This document shows positions 33,814-43,237 of a stretch of DNA of 64,000 bases, in pieces. The stretch covers positions 59,724 to 123,723 of the forward strand of contig NZ_BMFY01000012.1 of NCBI RefSeq assembly GCF_014639315.1, written 5' to 3'. Within the stretch, counting starts at the first letter, position 1, and each line of letters starts with the position of its first letter. The notes under the pieces were generated by a model. That model ran no database searches and had not been told where the DNA came from. It saw nothing but the letters and a program-made list of their open reading frames with translations. Made by a program: the position numbers and the translations under genes. The stretch is from Sediminivirga luteola. Lineage in GTDB: Bacteria > Actinomycetota > Actinomycetes > Actinomycetales > Brevibacteriaceae.

Positions 33814-35028
33814 ATGAGCGCTTTCCTCGACGATGAGCTGCTGGCGGCGATCCGGGAACGAGCCCCGCGCTACGACCGGGAGAACTCGTTCTTCCATGAG
33901 GACCTTGCCGGATTGCGGGACGCCGGCTACCTGGGCGTGCTGGCCCCGGCGGATCTGGGCGGGGCGGGACTGTCCCTCTCACAGCTGGTGACAGAGCAGC
34001 GCCGGCTCGCGGCGGCGGCCCCGGCGACCGCCCTGGCGGTGAACATGCACCACGTCTGGGTGGCCATCGCGCTGGCCCTGCACCGGCAGGGCGTGCCGGC
34101 CGCCACCTGGGTGCTGCAGGAGGCCGCAGCCGGAAAGCTCTTCGCCTTCGGCTTCTCCGAGCCCGGAAACAACGCGGTGCCGCTCGTCTCCCTCACGAGG
34201 GCAGACGCCGATGGCCAGGGCGGTTACCGCTTCACCGGTACGAAGGTCTTCACCTCGCTCAGCCCGGCCTGGGATCACCTCGGCCTCTTCGGCACCGACG
34301 GCGCCGATCCCGAACAGCCGTCCATCGTCTACGGTTTCGTCTCCCGCAAGCAGCCCGGCTACGAGATCCGTGAGGATTGGGACACCCTCGGCCAGCGCGC
34401 CACCCAGAGCAACACCACGACGCTCGACGGCGTCCACGTTCCGCCCGCCCGGCTGCTCTGGCGCGCGATTCCCGGCGAGCACGATGCGCTCACCCAGGCG
34501 CTGTCGTTCTCCTTCGCCACCCTCATCGCCTCCGTCTACACCGGCATCGGCGACCGGGCCCTGGACCTCGCAGCCCGGGAGGCCGCTGGGGCCTCGCCGA
34601 AAGTCCTGGACCGTGGCGCCGCCCGGGAGGAGAACCCCTACGTGCGGCAGCATCTAGCTCAGGCCTTCATCGCGCTCGACGGGGTCCGGGCCCAGCTAGA
34701 ACTCCTCGCCCTCCGCTATGACGAGGCCGTCCTCGGCGCCCCGGCCAGCACGGAAACAGGGGCAGATCCCGCCGGCGAGCCACTCATCGGCAGGCAGCTG
34801 GCCGGGCGCAGCCTCGGCTTGAAGATCCGCGCCACGGAGACCGCGCGCGAGGTGGTCGATCACGCCCTGCGCCTGGCCGGCGGCGGCGCCTTCGCCTCCG
34901 GTCACGAACTTAGCCGCCTCTACCGCGATGTGCTCGCAGGGATCTTCCATCCGGCGGACTATCAGGCCGCGGAGAACTCGCTGGCCGAGGCACTGCTGGC
35001 GCCACACCGGAGGGACCCTGCATCATGA
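33814..35028 (+). CDS. Acyl-CoA dehydrogenase-family protein
   Basis: 404 residues from ATG 33814. N-terminal helices (ENSFFHEDLAGLRDAGYLGV), middle beta domain with FAFGFSEPGNNAVPLVS and FTGTKVFTSLSPAWD, and C-terminal helices including SLGLKIRATETAREVVDHALRL and LYRDVLAGIFHP. The latter is a signature of actinobacterial ACAD/flavin-dependent monooxygenase-like members. No obvious catalytic Glu at the canonical position can be confirmed by eye. The large FAD/Fe-S gene starts 36 bases downstream, so the two are probably co-transcribed. Confidence 0.88.
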   Translation: MSAFLDDELLAAIRERAPRYDRENSFFHEDLAGLRDAGYLGVLAPADLGGAGLSLSQLVTEQRRLAAAAPATALAVNMHHVWVAIALALHRQGVPAATWVLQEAAAGKLFAFGFSEPGNNAVPLVSLTRADADGQGGYRFTGTKVFTSLSPAWDHLGLFGTDGADPEQPSIVYGFVSRKQPGYEIREDWDTLGQRATQSNTTTLDGVHVPPARLLWRAIPGEHDALTQALSFSFATLIASVYTGIGDRALDLAAREAAGASPKVLDRGAAREENPYVRQHLAQAFIALDGVRAQLELLALRYDEAVLGAPASTETGADPAGEPLIGRQLAGRSLGLKIRATETAREVVDHALRLAGGGAFASGHELSRLYRDVLAGIFHPADYQAAENSLAEALLAPHRRDPAS

Positions 35029-35064
35029 CAGAACCTGAAGCCTGATGACGCGCCAGGAGAGCCG

Positions 35065-38000
35065 ATGACCGTCACGGAGACCGCGCAGGTGCCCGGCACC
35101 GCCCAGGCGAGTGCTCGCATCAGGGCGCTCCGGGAACGGCTCGGCCCGCTCCTGCGGCAGGATCTGACCACCCGCGGCGCCTATGTCTCCGACGCCTCCC
35201 TCTACCGCCGGCTGCCCGCCGCCGTCCTGGAACCCCGCGATGCCGGCGACATCCGCGCCGGACTCGAGCTGGCACAGCTGCACGGCTGGTCCGTCGTCGC
35301 CCGCGGCGGCGGCACCTCCGTGGCCGGCAACGCCATCGGCGAGGGCCTCGTCATCGACACCTCACGGCACCTGGACCGCATCCTGCAGATCGATCCGCAA
35401 GCCCGCCTGGCACGCGTCCAGCCGGGGGTGGTCTGCGACCAGCTGCGCGCCGCGGCGGCTCCGCACGGCCTCACCTACGGGCCCGATCCGTCCACGCACT
35501 CGCGCTGCACCATCGGCGGGATGGTGGCGAACAACGCCTGCGGCTCCCACTCGGTGGCCTGGGGGACCTCCGCGTCAAACCTGATCTCCGTCACCCTCAT
35601 GCTGGCTGACGGCCGCGAGGTCACCCTGCGGGCGGGCGGCACCGGCGACGAGACGCTCGATGCCGGGCTGCGGCAGCTGCGGGAAGAGAACCTCGCGCTG
35701 CTGCGCCTGGAACTGGGGCGTTTCCCCCGGCAGGTGTCCGGGTACGGCCTGCACTACCTGCTTCCGGAGCACCATTTCGACACGGCCAAGGCCGTGGCCG
35801 GATCGGAGGGCACCCTCGGCGTCATCACCGAGCTGACCGTCTCACTCGTCGAACGCCCGCTGGCGACCGCGCTGGCCGTCCTGGCGTTCCCCACCGTGTT
35901 CGACGCGGCCGCCGCGGCCCCTGCACTGCGCCGGCCCGGTGTGGCGACGATCGAGGGCATGGGCGGCGATCTGCTCGACGCGCTGCGGTCCCAGCCAGGA
36001 AACGAGGACGCCGGCGCCGACCTTCCCGGCCTCGGCGCGCTCGGCACGGCGATGGGGCGCCCGGCGGACGAGGAGGGCACCGGCGGCTGGCTGTACTGCG
36101 AGACGACGGGCGCGACGCCGGAGGAGGCGAAGGACCTCGCCCGGCGGCTGGTCGCGGACACACCCCAGGCGGCGGAGTCGGTCGTCGTGACCGATCCCGC
36201 CAGAGTCCGGGCGCTATGGCGCATCCGGGAGGCCAGCGCGGGCATCGTCACCAGGTTGCCGGACGGGGGCGAGGCGTGGCCCGGCTGGGAAGACTCGGCT
36301 GTGCCGCCGGAACATCTGGCCGACTATCTGCGCGATCTCTACGCTCTGATGGCACAGCACGGCCTGCGGGGCATCCCGTTCGGCCATTTCGGTGAGGGAT
36401 GCGTGCATCTGCGCCTGTCCTTCACACCTGGCACGCAGGAGGGCGTGGCCGTGTTCCGCGCGTTCCTCCAGGACGCAGCGGCGCTGGTCCACCGGCACGG
36501 GGGCTCGCTCTCCGGCGAGCACGGCGACGGCCGTGCCCGTTCCGAGCTGCTGGCCACCATGTACAGCCCGGAGGCGCGTGAGGCGTTCCGGCGGTTCAAG
36601 GCCGTGTTCGACCCCGGGAACGTCTTCAACCCCGGCGTACTGGTGGACCCCGAGCCGCTGGATGAGCGCCTGCGGCCCGGTCCCGGGCAGCGGACGTTCG
36701 AGCTGCGGCCGGTCCATGCGCTGTCCCGGGACGGCGGATCGCTGGTCAACGCGGTGAACCGGTGCGTGGGCGTGGGCGCCTGCCGCTCCATGGAGGGAGC
36801 CATGTGCCCCTCGTTCCACGTCACCCGGGATGAGGTGCATTCCACCCGCGGCCGGGCCCGGCTGCTCTCGGAGATGTTGCGCGGCGAGTCCATCCCGGAC
36901 GGCTTCCGTTCCGCGGAGGTCAAGGACGCGCTCGACCTGTGCCTCTCGTGCAAGGCCTGCGCGAGCGAGTGCCCCGTGAACGTGGACATGGCCACGTACA
37001 AGGCGGAGTTCCTGCACCGGCACTATGAGGGCCGGGTCCGGCCGCTGGCCCATTACTCGATGGGATGGCTGCCGGCCGCCACCCGTCTGCTGCACAAGGT
37101 CCCCGGCGCGGCGGCCGCGGTGAACGCGGCGATGCGCGTACCCGGTATCGAGTGGCTGACCAAGACTGCCGCCGGCGTGGACCGTTCCCGCCGGATGATC
37201 TCCTTCGCCCCTCGTTCCCTGCAGGAACTGTTCCTGCGTCGCCGGACCGGTGGACGAGGCCGGGCCGCGCCGGACGCTGCCCGCGCCGCCGCGGCCGCCG
37301 CCGACGCCAGGCCGGCCGTGGTGCTATGGCCGGATTCGTTCACGAACCATCTGGACACGGGTCCGGGGCAGGCGGCCATCGAGGTCCTGGAGGCACTGGG
37401 CTACCGGGTGGAGATGCCGGCCGGTGCCGTCTGCTGCGGCCTGACCTGGCACTCCACGGGGCAGCTGGGCATGGTGAAGCGGGTGCTGGCGGCGACGCTG
37501 GACGTGATGGAACCGTATCTGGCGGCCGGGCTGCCCGTGATCGGGCTGGAACCCTCTTGCCACGCGATGCTGGCGCACGAGGCGGCGGAACTGCTGCCGG
37601 ACGACCCGCGCGCGGCGCGGCTGCAGGAACTGGTCGCCCCCTTCGCCACGGTGGTGGCGCGGCACCTGCCCGGCTCGGACCTGCGCCTTGATGGCATGGC
37701 CCCGCCGGTGAACGCCACAGTCCCTCCCAGCGCGAACGCGCGTCCTGGCGAAGACGGGGCGCCTGTGAGCAGGAACGAAACACCGACGCGCGGGGACGTG
37801 GCACCCGGGGACCGGAGCGCAGCTCAGTGGCCGTTCGGGCGCCTGGACATCCGGGCGGTGGGCCAGGTGCACTGCCACGAACGCTCGGTCGGGGACCACG
37901 ACCCGGCCTCTGAGGTACTGAAGGCCATCGGCGTCGACGAACGCACCATTGAAACCGGCTGCTGCGGGCTGGCCGGCAACTGGGGCTTTGAACCGGGCCA

Positions 38001-38175
38001 CGCCGAGCTGTCCCTCCAGCTGGGCGAACGAGAGCTGTTCCCGGCCATCCGCAAGCGCGGCGCGGGCGACCTCATCCTCGCCGACGGGTTCTCCTGCCGG
38101 ACACAGGTGCGGCAGGGAACCGGAGCCGATGCGCTGCACCTGGCGGAGGTGCTCCGGCGCGCCCTGCTCCGCTGA
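35065..38175 (+). CDS. FAD-linked oxidase fused to Fe-S/CCG domains (glycolate/D-lactate oxidase type)
   Basis: 1036 residues. Order: FAD_binding_4 (about 40-230, with VVARGGGTSVAGNAIGEG), FAD-oxidase C-terminal domain (about 240-540, ending SGEHGDGRARSELL, the His-containing signature), a ferredoxin-like region with CVGVGACRSMEGAMCPS (about 567) and CLSCKACASECP (about 626), then two heterodisulfide-reductase-type CCG domains (VCCGLTWHSTG about 790 and GCCGLAGNWGFEPGH about 966). It combines GlcD- and GlcF-like functions in one chain, as in YdiJ-type 2-hydroxyacid dehydrogenases. A low-complexity linker near residues 880-925 interrupts the second CCG domain. Likely membrane-peripheral electron donor to quinones. 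Confidence 0.92.
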   Translation: MTVTETAQVPGTAQASARIRALRERLGPLLRQDLTTRGAYVSDASLYRRLPAAVLEPRDAGDIRAGLELAQLHGWSVVARGGGTSVAGNAIGEGLVIDTSRHLDRILQIDPQARLARVQPGVVCDQLRAAAAPHGLTYGPDPSTHSRCTIGGMVANNACGSHSVAWGTSASNLISVTLMLADGREVTLRAGGTGDETLDAGLRQLREENLALLRLELGRFPRQVSGYGLHYLLPEHHFDTAKAVAGSEGTLGVITELTVSLVERPLATALAVLAFPTVFDAAAAAPALRRPGVATIEGMGGDLLDALRSQPGNEDAGADLPGLGALGTAMGRPADEEGTGGWLYCETTGATPEEAKDLARRLVADTPQAAESVVVTDPARVRALWRIREASAGIVTRLPDGGEAWPGWEDSAVPPEHLADYLRDLYALMAQHGLRGIPFGHFGEGCVHLRLSFTPGTQEGVAVFRAFLQDAAALVHRHGGSLSGEHGDGRARSELLATMYSPEAREAFRRFKAVFDPGNVFNPGVLVDPEPLDERLRPGPGQRTFELRPVHALSRDGGSLVNAVNRCVGVGACRSMEGAMCPSFHVTRDEVHSTRGRARLLSEMLRGESIPDGFRSAEVKDALDLCLSCKACASECPVNVDMATYKAEFLHRHYEGRVRPLAHYSMGWLPAATRLLHKVPGAAAAVNAAMRVPGIEWLTKTAAGVDRSRRMISFAPRSLQELFLRRRTGGRGRAAPDAARAAAAAADARPAVVLWPDSFTNHLDTGPGQAAIEVLEALGYRVEMPAGAVCCGLTWHSTGQLGMVKRVLAATLDVMEPYLAAGLPVIGLEPSCHAMLAHEAAELLPDDPRAARLQELVAPFATVVARHLPGSDLRLDGMAPPVNATVPPSANARPGEDGAPVSRNETPTRGDVAPGDRSAAQWPFGRLDIRAVGQVHCHERSVGDHDPASEVLKAIGVDERTIETGCCGLAGNWGFEPGHAELSLQLGERELFPAIRKRGAGDLILADGFSCRTQVRQGTGADALHLAEVLRRALLR

Positions 38176-38265
38176 AACCGTTCACCCCGCTAATTTCTCA
38201 TCCGCAGCGTCACTCAACGAAACGCCATACCTATCGCGGCACGGCAGGATCGCCGGCACGAGAGG

Positions 38266-38334
38266 CGAAAACCACGGCTGTTTCGAATTCCCACCGCCGA
38301 TCACTGGTGGGTTTTCAAAACAGCCGTGGCTTTC
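38266..38334. terminator. Bidirectional terminator between convergent genes
   Basis: A 24-bp arm pair, 38272-38295 and 38306-38329 with three mismatches, is flanked by GAAAA on the left and CTTTC on the right, so it can end transcripts from both the FAD/Fe-S gene and the ADH gene. The rest of the 249-base gap only holds the degenerate duplication of a GGGCACGGCCCAG motif. Confidence 0.85.
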
Positions 38335-38424
38335 TCGGCTTGCTACAGACCGGGCACGGCCCAGGACCCTACCGGATAAAGTCCGGTCTTGGCCTGCTGC
38401 CGGCCAGGCACGGCCCAGCGCAGC

Positions 38425-39525
38425 TCAGTACAAGAGGACCGGCTTGATGGTCTCGCCCGACTCCGAATCGGCGAAGGCGGTGTTGATGTCGGAGAACCCG
38501 TACGTCTTCACCAGTTTGTCGAACGGGAACAGGCCGCGCTCGTAGAGCGAGATCAGCTTGGGGATGAACTCGCGCGGCACCGCATCGCCCTCGACCACCA
38601 TGGAGACGGTGATCCCGCTGACCAGGAGGGTGCCGATGTCGAACGGCGCCTCCGTGCCGAGCTTCGCAGCGCCGACGAGGGCGCCGTGACCGCGCAGCGC
38701 GAGGGACTTGGTCATCTGGGAGAACACCGGCGGCACTCCGGTGGTGTCCAGGGCATAGCTGACGCCGCGGCCGCCGGTGATCTCCCGGATCCGCTCGACC
38801 GCGTCGTCCTCCCGGGAGTTGACCACATGCGTGGCGCCGAGTTCCTTGGCGAACTCCAGCCGCGAGGGGACGATGTCGACCATGATGATCGTCGTGGCGC
38901 CGGCGGCGATCGCCGCGAGCATCCCGGCCAGTCCGACCGCTCCGGTGCCGAAGATGGCGATCGATTCGCCGGGGCCGGGCTTGAGCACGTTGAGCACCGC
39001 GCCGGAACCTGTCATGATGCCGCAGCCCAGCGGGCCGAGCAGTTCCAGGGGCGCGTCATCGGCGACCTTCACGGCGTTCCGTGCCCGCACGTTCGTGTAC
39101 GAGGCGAATGACGACTGCCCGAAGAAGTTCGAGGAGACCGCTTCCCCGTCCTGGGTGAAGGCGACGGAACCGTCGGGCCGGGTCCCACCGAAGTTGTAGG
39201 CGTAGAAGTCGACGCAGTACTGCGGATGGCCGGTGATGCACTGCTCGCACACCCCGCACGACGCCGGGCCCAGCACGACCTTGTCTCCGACCTTCAGGTC
39301 CGTCACGGCGGATCCGACCGCTTCGACGATGCCGGAGCCCTCGTGCCCCAGGACGGCCGGCAGCGGAGTGGGATACCACTGGTCGCGGACGATGGCATCG
39401 GTGTGGCATACGCCGGAGGCGACCAGCCGCACGGTCACCTCGTCGGGGCGCGGCTCATCGAGTTCGAGTTCGCGGATGTCCAGATCCGTCTCGGGTGCGG
39501 TGGCGACTGCTGCTGTGATCTTCAT
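38425..39525 (-). CDS. Zinc-dependent alcohol dehydrogenase (aryl-alcohol type)
   Basis: 366 residues from ATG 39525 (AGAGGGA upstream). Catalytic zinc ligands Cys40 and His61-Glu62; structural zinc Cys90, Cys93, Cys96 and Cys104 in GPASCGVCEQC. Cofactor loop FGTGAVGLAGMLAA; VDIVPSRLEFA suggests NAD. The pattern resembles class III-like or aryl-alcohol/benzyl-alcohol dehydrogenases (GCGIMTGSGAVLN). A palindromic site lies upstream at 39593-39612. Confidence 0.93.
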   Translation of the reverse strand: MKITAAVATAPETDLDIRELELDEPRPDEVTVRLVASGVCHTDAIVRDQWYPTPLPAVLGHEGSGIVEAVGSAVTDLKVGDKVVLGPASCGVCEQCITGHPQYCVDFYAYNFGGTRPDGSVAFTQDGEAVSSNFFGQSSFASYTNVRARNAVKVADDAPLELLGPLGCGIMTGSGAVLNVLKPGPGESIAIFGTGAVGLAGMLAAIAAGATTIIMVDIVPSRLEFAKELGATHVVNSREDDAVERIREITGGRGVSYALDTTGVPPVFSQMTKSLALRGHGALVGAAKLGTEAPFDIGTLLVSGITVSMVVEGDAVPREFIPKLISLYERGLFPFDKLVKTYGFSDINTAFADSESGETIKPVLLY

Positions 39526-39592
39526 GCTGTCCCTCTTCCTCGCACGGCGCCGCAGCTCGAGGCCGGTCACCACGCACCGCGGCATATAGAAC

Positions 39593-39612
39593 GCATAGAT
39601 GTTCGTCTATGC
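39593..39612. promoter_or_regulatory. Inverted repeat upstream of ADH gene
   Basis: GCATAGA (39593-39599) and TCTATGC (39606-39612) are perfect 7-bp arms with a 6-base spacer, about 70 bases upstream of the ADH start. On the minus strand a -10-like TATATG follows immediately (about 39584-39589), so it is a good operator candidate. The whole gap is 205 bases. Confidence 0.6.
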
Positions 39613-39730
39613 CTGCTGTGAGCCTACGCCCGCCGCTGCAGGTCGCACCAGGTGGGCTCCGTCACAGCACTGGACCGGCCCGCACCGGCGGCGATGAGGG
39701 CCGGCCCGTGTCAGACCCGCTCCGCACGGA

Positions 39731-40756
39731 TCAGATCATCCGGCGCGCTCCGGAGAACTCATCGGCGGCGTCCCAGTCCTGCCAGTCCACGATGGAGACG
39801 GACTCCGCGGCGTTCGGCGCGTGGATCATCCGCCCGTCGCCGATGTACATGCCCACGTGGTGCACCCGGCCGACTCCACCGGGCTCGGCGAAGAACAACA
39901 GGTCGCCGGGCTGCAGATCTTCCACCGCCACCTCCTGCCCGGCTTCGGCCTGCACGCCGGAGTCACGGGGGATGTCGATGCCGTGGGCACGATGGACGCT
40001 GTAGGTGAATCCTGAGCAGTCGAAACCGTACGAGGACACGCCGGCCCAGAGGTAGCGCAGCCCCAGGAACTGTTCCGCGGTGGCGACGAGGTCGTCCCCA
40101 CTGGGCTGAGCCGGATCCTGTCCGGGCGCGTAGACATCCACATCGGCGGCGTCCAGCCACGCGCCGCCGCCTCCCGGGAGCGCGACCCGCACTGCACGGG
40201 GCGTGCGGGCCAGGACCGGGAGCTCGGTGTTGAAGCTCAGGTCCTGCAGCACCCGATTCCCCTTGGGATCCGCAGCCAGCGCAGCGCGCTTGGCCGTCAC
40301 CACCGCCCGGCTGCGCCGTTCCTGCAGCCGCTCGAAGCGGTCGTCCTCGCGCAACTGCGCGGCCGGGAGCCAACCGGGGTAGCCGCGCTCGTCCCGCGGA
40401 GTGGACTGCTCGGCGACGGCCACATGGGCCCAGTCGCCTTCGATGTCGAGGACTTCCACCCGGGAACCGTAGACGGCTTGGGTCTCCAGCTTCCCGGTGA
40501 GCCAGCGTCGCAGTTCGGTGTCCTCAAGGTTCTCGTTCCACCGGTCCAGGTCCACGGGGTCGCTCAGGGAGGGCGCGTCGATGTCGCGGGCCAGACCGGG
40601 TTCCACCCACAGCGTCGCCGCGGTGACGCCGATGAATGCCGTGTCCCCGGCAGCGAGGGCGTCCTCGCTGCCGGCCGGCCCCGTTGCCGCTGCGGGCGCG
40701 GCGACGGCCGTCAGCGAGGCTGCCAGGAGTCCGCTGATGAGCGTGGCGATCTTCAT
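39731..40756 (-). CDS. Secreted SH3/NlpC-P60 peptidase (YkfC-like)
   Basis: 341 residues. A signal peptide ends near AVAAPAAA (about residue 25). SH3-like segments occupy roughly residues 35-205. The NlpC/P60 domain has catalytic Cys247 (YGFDCSGF), His300 (RVHHVGMYIG) and His312 (MIHAPNA). Its arrangement matches gamma-D-glutamyl-diaminoacid endopeptidases such as YkfC, which trim murein peptides, but here it is exported. Its ATG overlaps the epimerase stop in ATGA, linking it to Ala-Glu epimerisation. Confidence 0.92.
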   Translation of the reverse strand: MKIATLISGLLAASLTAVAAPAAATGPAGSEDALAAGDTAFIGVTAATLWVEPGLARDIDAPSLSDPVDLDRWNENLEDTELRRWLTGKLETQAVYGSRVEVLDIEGDWAHVAVAEQSTPRDERGYPGWLPAAQLREDDRFERLQERRSRAVVTAKRAALAADPKGNRVLQDLSFNTELPVLARTPRAVRVALPGGGGAWLDAADVDVYAPGQDPAQPSGDDLVATAEQFLGLRYLWAGVSSYGFDCSGFTYSVHRAHGIDIPRDSGVQAEAGQEVAVEDLQPGDLLFFAEPGGVGRVHHVGMYIGDGRMIHAPNAAESVSIVDWQDWDAADEFSGARRMI

Positions 40757-41883
40757 GGGGTCGTCCTTTCCGTGTCTCTTTCAGGGGCGTTCCGGCCGGA
40801 GGAGCTCCGGCCGGCCTGGAACCCGAGGCCCGGCGCCGACGGAAGCACCATCCGCGAGCCGTGCATCGTGTATCCACCTGCCGGTCCGTTCTCGGCCATC
40901 CATTCGGCCGGGTCAAGATCGATCAGGGTGATCGCCAGGTGCGCAGCGGCCAGATGAGCGGCGGCGGTGATGGAGACGCGGGGTTCCATCATCGCGCCCA
41001 CCATGCAGGGGATCCCGGCGGCGTGAGCGATGTCCGCGATCGCGAGGGCCTGCCGGATGCCACCGCACTTGGCGAGCTTGATGTTGAACAGGTCCGCCGC
41101 CCGCATGCCGGCCAGGCGGAGCGCATCGGCGGGCGAGGTGAGCGCCTCATCGGCCATCACCGGCGTCATCACGGCGGCAGTGACCTGCCTCAGCCCGTGC
41201 AGATCCTCCCGGTGCACGGGCTGCTCGACGAGCTCCACCGGGAAGCCTTCATCCTCGATCCGCCGGATCGCACGGATGGCGTCCTTGACCGTCCAGCCCT
41301 GATTGGCATCCAGGCGCAGCGAGGCTTCCGGAACCGCCTCGTTGACAGCGCGCAACCGGTCCATATCCGCTGACCAGTCGCCGCCGAGTTTGATCTTCAG
41401 CGTGCGGTACCCGTCTTCGGCGGCGGCCACGGCGTCGGCTGCCATGGTGGCGGGGTCCTGCAGGCTGACGGTCATATCGGTGCGGAGTTCCGCCGCCGGA
41501 TCACCGCCGAGCGCCGTGGCCAGCGGCACGCCGAGGCCGCGGGCCCATGCATCGTGCAGGGCGATCTCGGCGGCCGCCTTGGCGCTGGTGTTCGATGCGC
41601 AGCTGGCTGCGATGGCCTCGGCATGCCCGGTGAGTGACCGCTCGGCACCGGTCAGCGCGGCGGCGATGGGCCCATCCAGGGCCGCGGCCATGGAGGCCGC
41701 GGATTCCCCCGTCACCGCGAAAGTCTCCGCCGCGGTACCGATCCCGGTAGCGCCACCGGCGAGCCGGAGTTCGACGGTGACGACGGTGACGCTCTCGGTA
41801 CGCCGGCGAGATGTGATGAAGGGACGCTTCAGCGGGATCGCACCGATCCGCGTGCTGAGCGCCTCGATCCGCAGTCTGCTCAT
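40753..41883 (-). CDS. Enolase-superfamily dipeptide epimerase (L-Ala-D/L-Glu type)
   Basis: 376 residues. Muconate-lactonising subgroup with catalytic Lys163-Ile-Lys165, metal ligands Asp192 (LDANQGW), Glu220 (VELVEQP) and Asp245 (MADEAL), and base Lys269 (NIKLAKCGG). Spacing is the same as in L-Ala-D/L-Glu epimerases. It converts L-Ala-D-Glu from murein into L-Ala-L-Glu for catabolism. ATG 41883 directly abuts the DUF819 stop, and its stop overlaps the NlpC/P60 gene, so the three are one unit. Confidence 0.93.
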   Translation of the reverse strand: MSRLRIEALSTRIGAIPLKRPFITSRRRTESVTVVTVELRLAGGATGIGTAAETFAVTGESAASMAAALDGPIAAALTGAERSLTGHAEAIAASCASNTSAKAAAEIALHDAWARGLGVPLATALGGDPAAELRTDMTVSLQDPATMAADAVAAAEDGYRTLKIKLGGDWSADMDRLRAVNEAVPEASLRLDANQGWTVKDAIRAIRRIEDEGFPVELVEQPVHREDLHGLRQVTAAVMTPVMADEALTSPADALRLAGMRAADLFNIKLAKCGGIRQALAIADIAHAAGIPCMVGAMMEPRVSITAAAHLAAAHLAITLIDLDPAEWMAENGPAGGYTMHGSRMVLPSAPGLGFQAGRSSSGRNAPERDTERTTP

Positions 41884-43038
41884 CTACAGCACCGCCAGGA
41901 TCTGACCGGTCAGGAGGCCGACGAAGGTCCCGCCGAACGCGCCGATGAGCGCGAACAGGACGCCGACGGGCACCAGCTGGCGGTTGAAGGCGCCGGCCAC
42001 GACAGGTGCGGAGGCCACGCCGCCGATGTTCGCCGTGCTGGCCACCGCGATGCTGAACAGCTCGGTCCGGGTGAGCTTGGCGTAGATAGCCATGATCAGG
42101 CCGTGCACGATCACGACGACCAGGCCGGCGAGCAGGTAGAGGGGCGCCTCGGCGATGGAGCTGAAGTCGGAACCCGAGGCGATGATGCCGATGATGACGT
42201 ACAGCATGATGGTCGCCACCTCGGTGGATCCGGCGGTCTTCCCCAGCCGGGTGGAGCCGATGATCAGGCCAAGGACACTCACGATGAGGATGGTCCAGGT
42301 GGTGCCGGTGACGACGATGCCGATCTCCGGCAGGACCCCGCCGATCTGCCAGGCGATCGCAGAGACGAAGAGGCTGAAGGCAATCAGCGTCATCAAGGAC
42401 GCCAGGTCGATCGGCCGGGCCTCGTCCTCGGTGTCCGCAGCAGCGTGAACATCCAGGTGACTGGTGTCCGCCTTGGTCCAGCGGTTGAACCGGTCGGAGA
42501 ACGCCACGGAGGAGAACATCACCAGCAGCCACAGCGAATAGACGATCGTGTCGACGATGAGCACATGGCCGAAGATGTTCTCCGGCGCCTCGAGGATGCC
42601 CTGGACAGCCACCATGTTCGCCGAGCCGCCGGTCCAGGAAGCACTCAGTGCCGCCAGGCCCCGCCAGGATCCTTCGTCCAGCAGTCCCTGGAAGATCAGG
42701 TAGCTGACAATGAAACCGATCACGATGCTGACCGCGGTCACCGCGAAGGTGAGGAGCAGCTTGGGACCGAGCCGGACGATCTTGCGGACATCGCAGCGGA
42801 ACAGCAGGAGCAGGATCATCGCCGGCAGCAGCGCGTCCTGGACTCCGGATCCCACAGTCTCGATGGACTCGGAGTCGCCGAATACACCGGCGGTGTTGAG
42901 CGCCGCCGCGCCGAGGTAGAGCATCACGAATCCCGGCACGTACCGGAACAGCGCGTACTGCTTGCGTCTCTCCACGTAGACGATGACGCCCGCCATGGCG
43001 AGCAGCACCCCCAGGAAGAGGAACCCATCGGTGATCAT
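41884..43038 (-). CDS. DUF819-family membrane protein (putative permease)
   Basis: 384 residues from ATG 43038; a GTG at 43050 closer to GAGGAAGG is an alternative. About 11 membrane segments. DUF819 hallmarks: ASWTGGSANMVAVQ near residue 155 and ASTANIGGVASAPVVAGAF near residue 345, two re-entrant-loop-like repeats typical of carboxylate/peptide transporters. Function is unestablished. Position between DUF3870 and the epimerase suggests uptake of murein-derived dipeptides. Confidence 0.85.
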   Translation of the reverse strand: MITDGFLFLGVLLAMAGVIVYVERRKQYALFRYVPGFVMLYLGAAALNTAGVFGDSESIETVGSGVQDALLPAMILLLLFRCDVRKIVRLGPKLLLTFAVTAVSIVIGFIVSYLIFQGLLDEGSWRGLAALSASWTGGSANMVAVQGILEAPENIFGHVLIVDTIVYSLWLLVMFSSVAFSDRFNRWTKADTSHLDVHAAADTEDEARPIDLASLMTLIAFSLFVSAIAWQIGGVLPEIGIVVTGTTWTILIVSVLGLIIGSTRLGKTAGSTEVATIMLYVIIGIIASGSDFSSIAEAPLYLLAGLVVVIVHGLIMAIYAKLTRTELFSIAVASTANIGGVASAPVVAGAFNRQLVPVGVLFALIGAFGGTFVGLLTGQILAVL

Positions 43039-43237
43039 TGCCGTTTTCACGTCCTTCCTCGAACTGCCTGCATGCCCGTTCTCGGGCACGAAAAAAGCCG
43101 GAAACAGCCCGGACGGCGCGCACTCGCGTACGCGCCCGTGCTGTCCCCGACTGGATCTCGTCCGGCGAAGGACTAAGGCAATCGGTGCGGTCGTGCACTG
43201 GCGGCGGGGGCTGCTTGGCGTCCCCCGGGCCGGTGTG

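Noticed and set aside
43060..43100. Terminator at GCCCG-TTCT-CGGGC followed by A-run
   Set aside because: The A-run follows the stem on the plus strand, where no gene ends; on the minus strand the T-run precedes the stem, so it is not a standard terminator.
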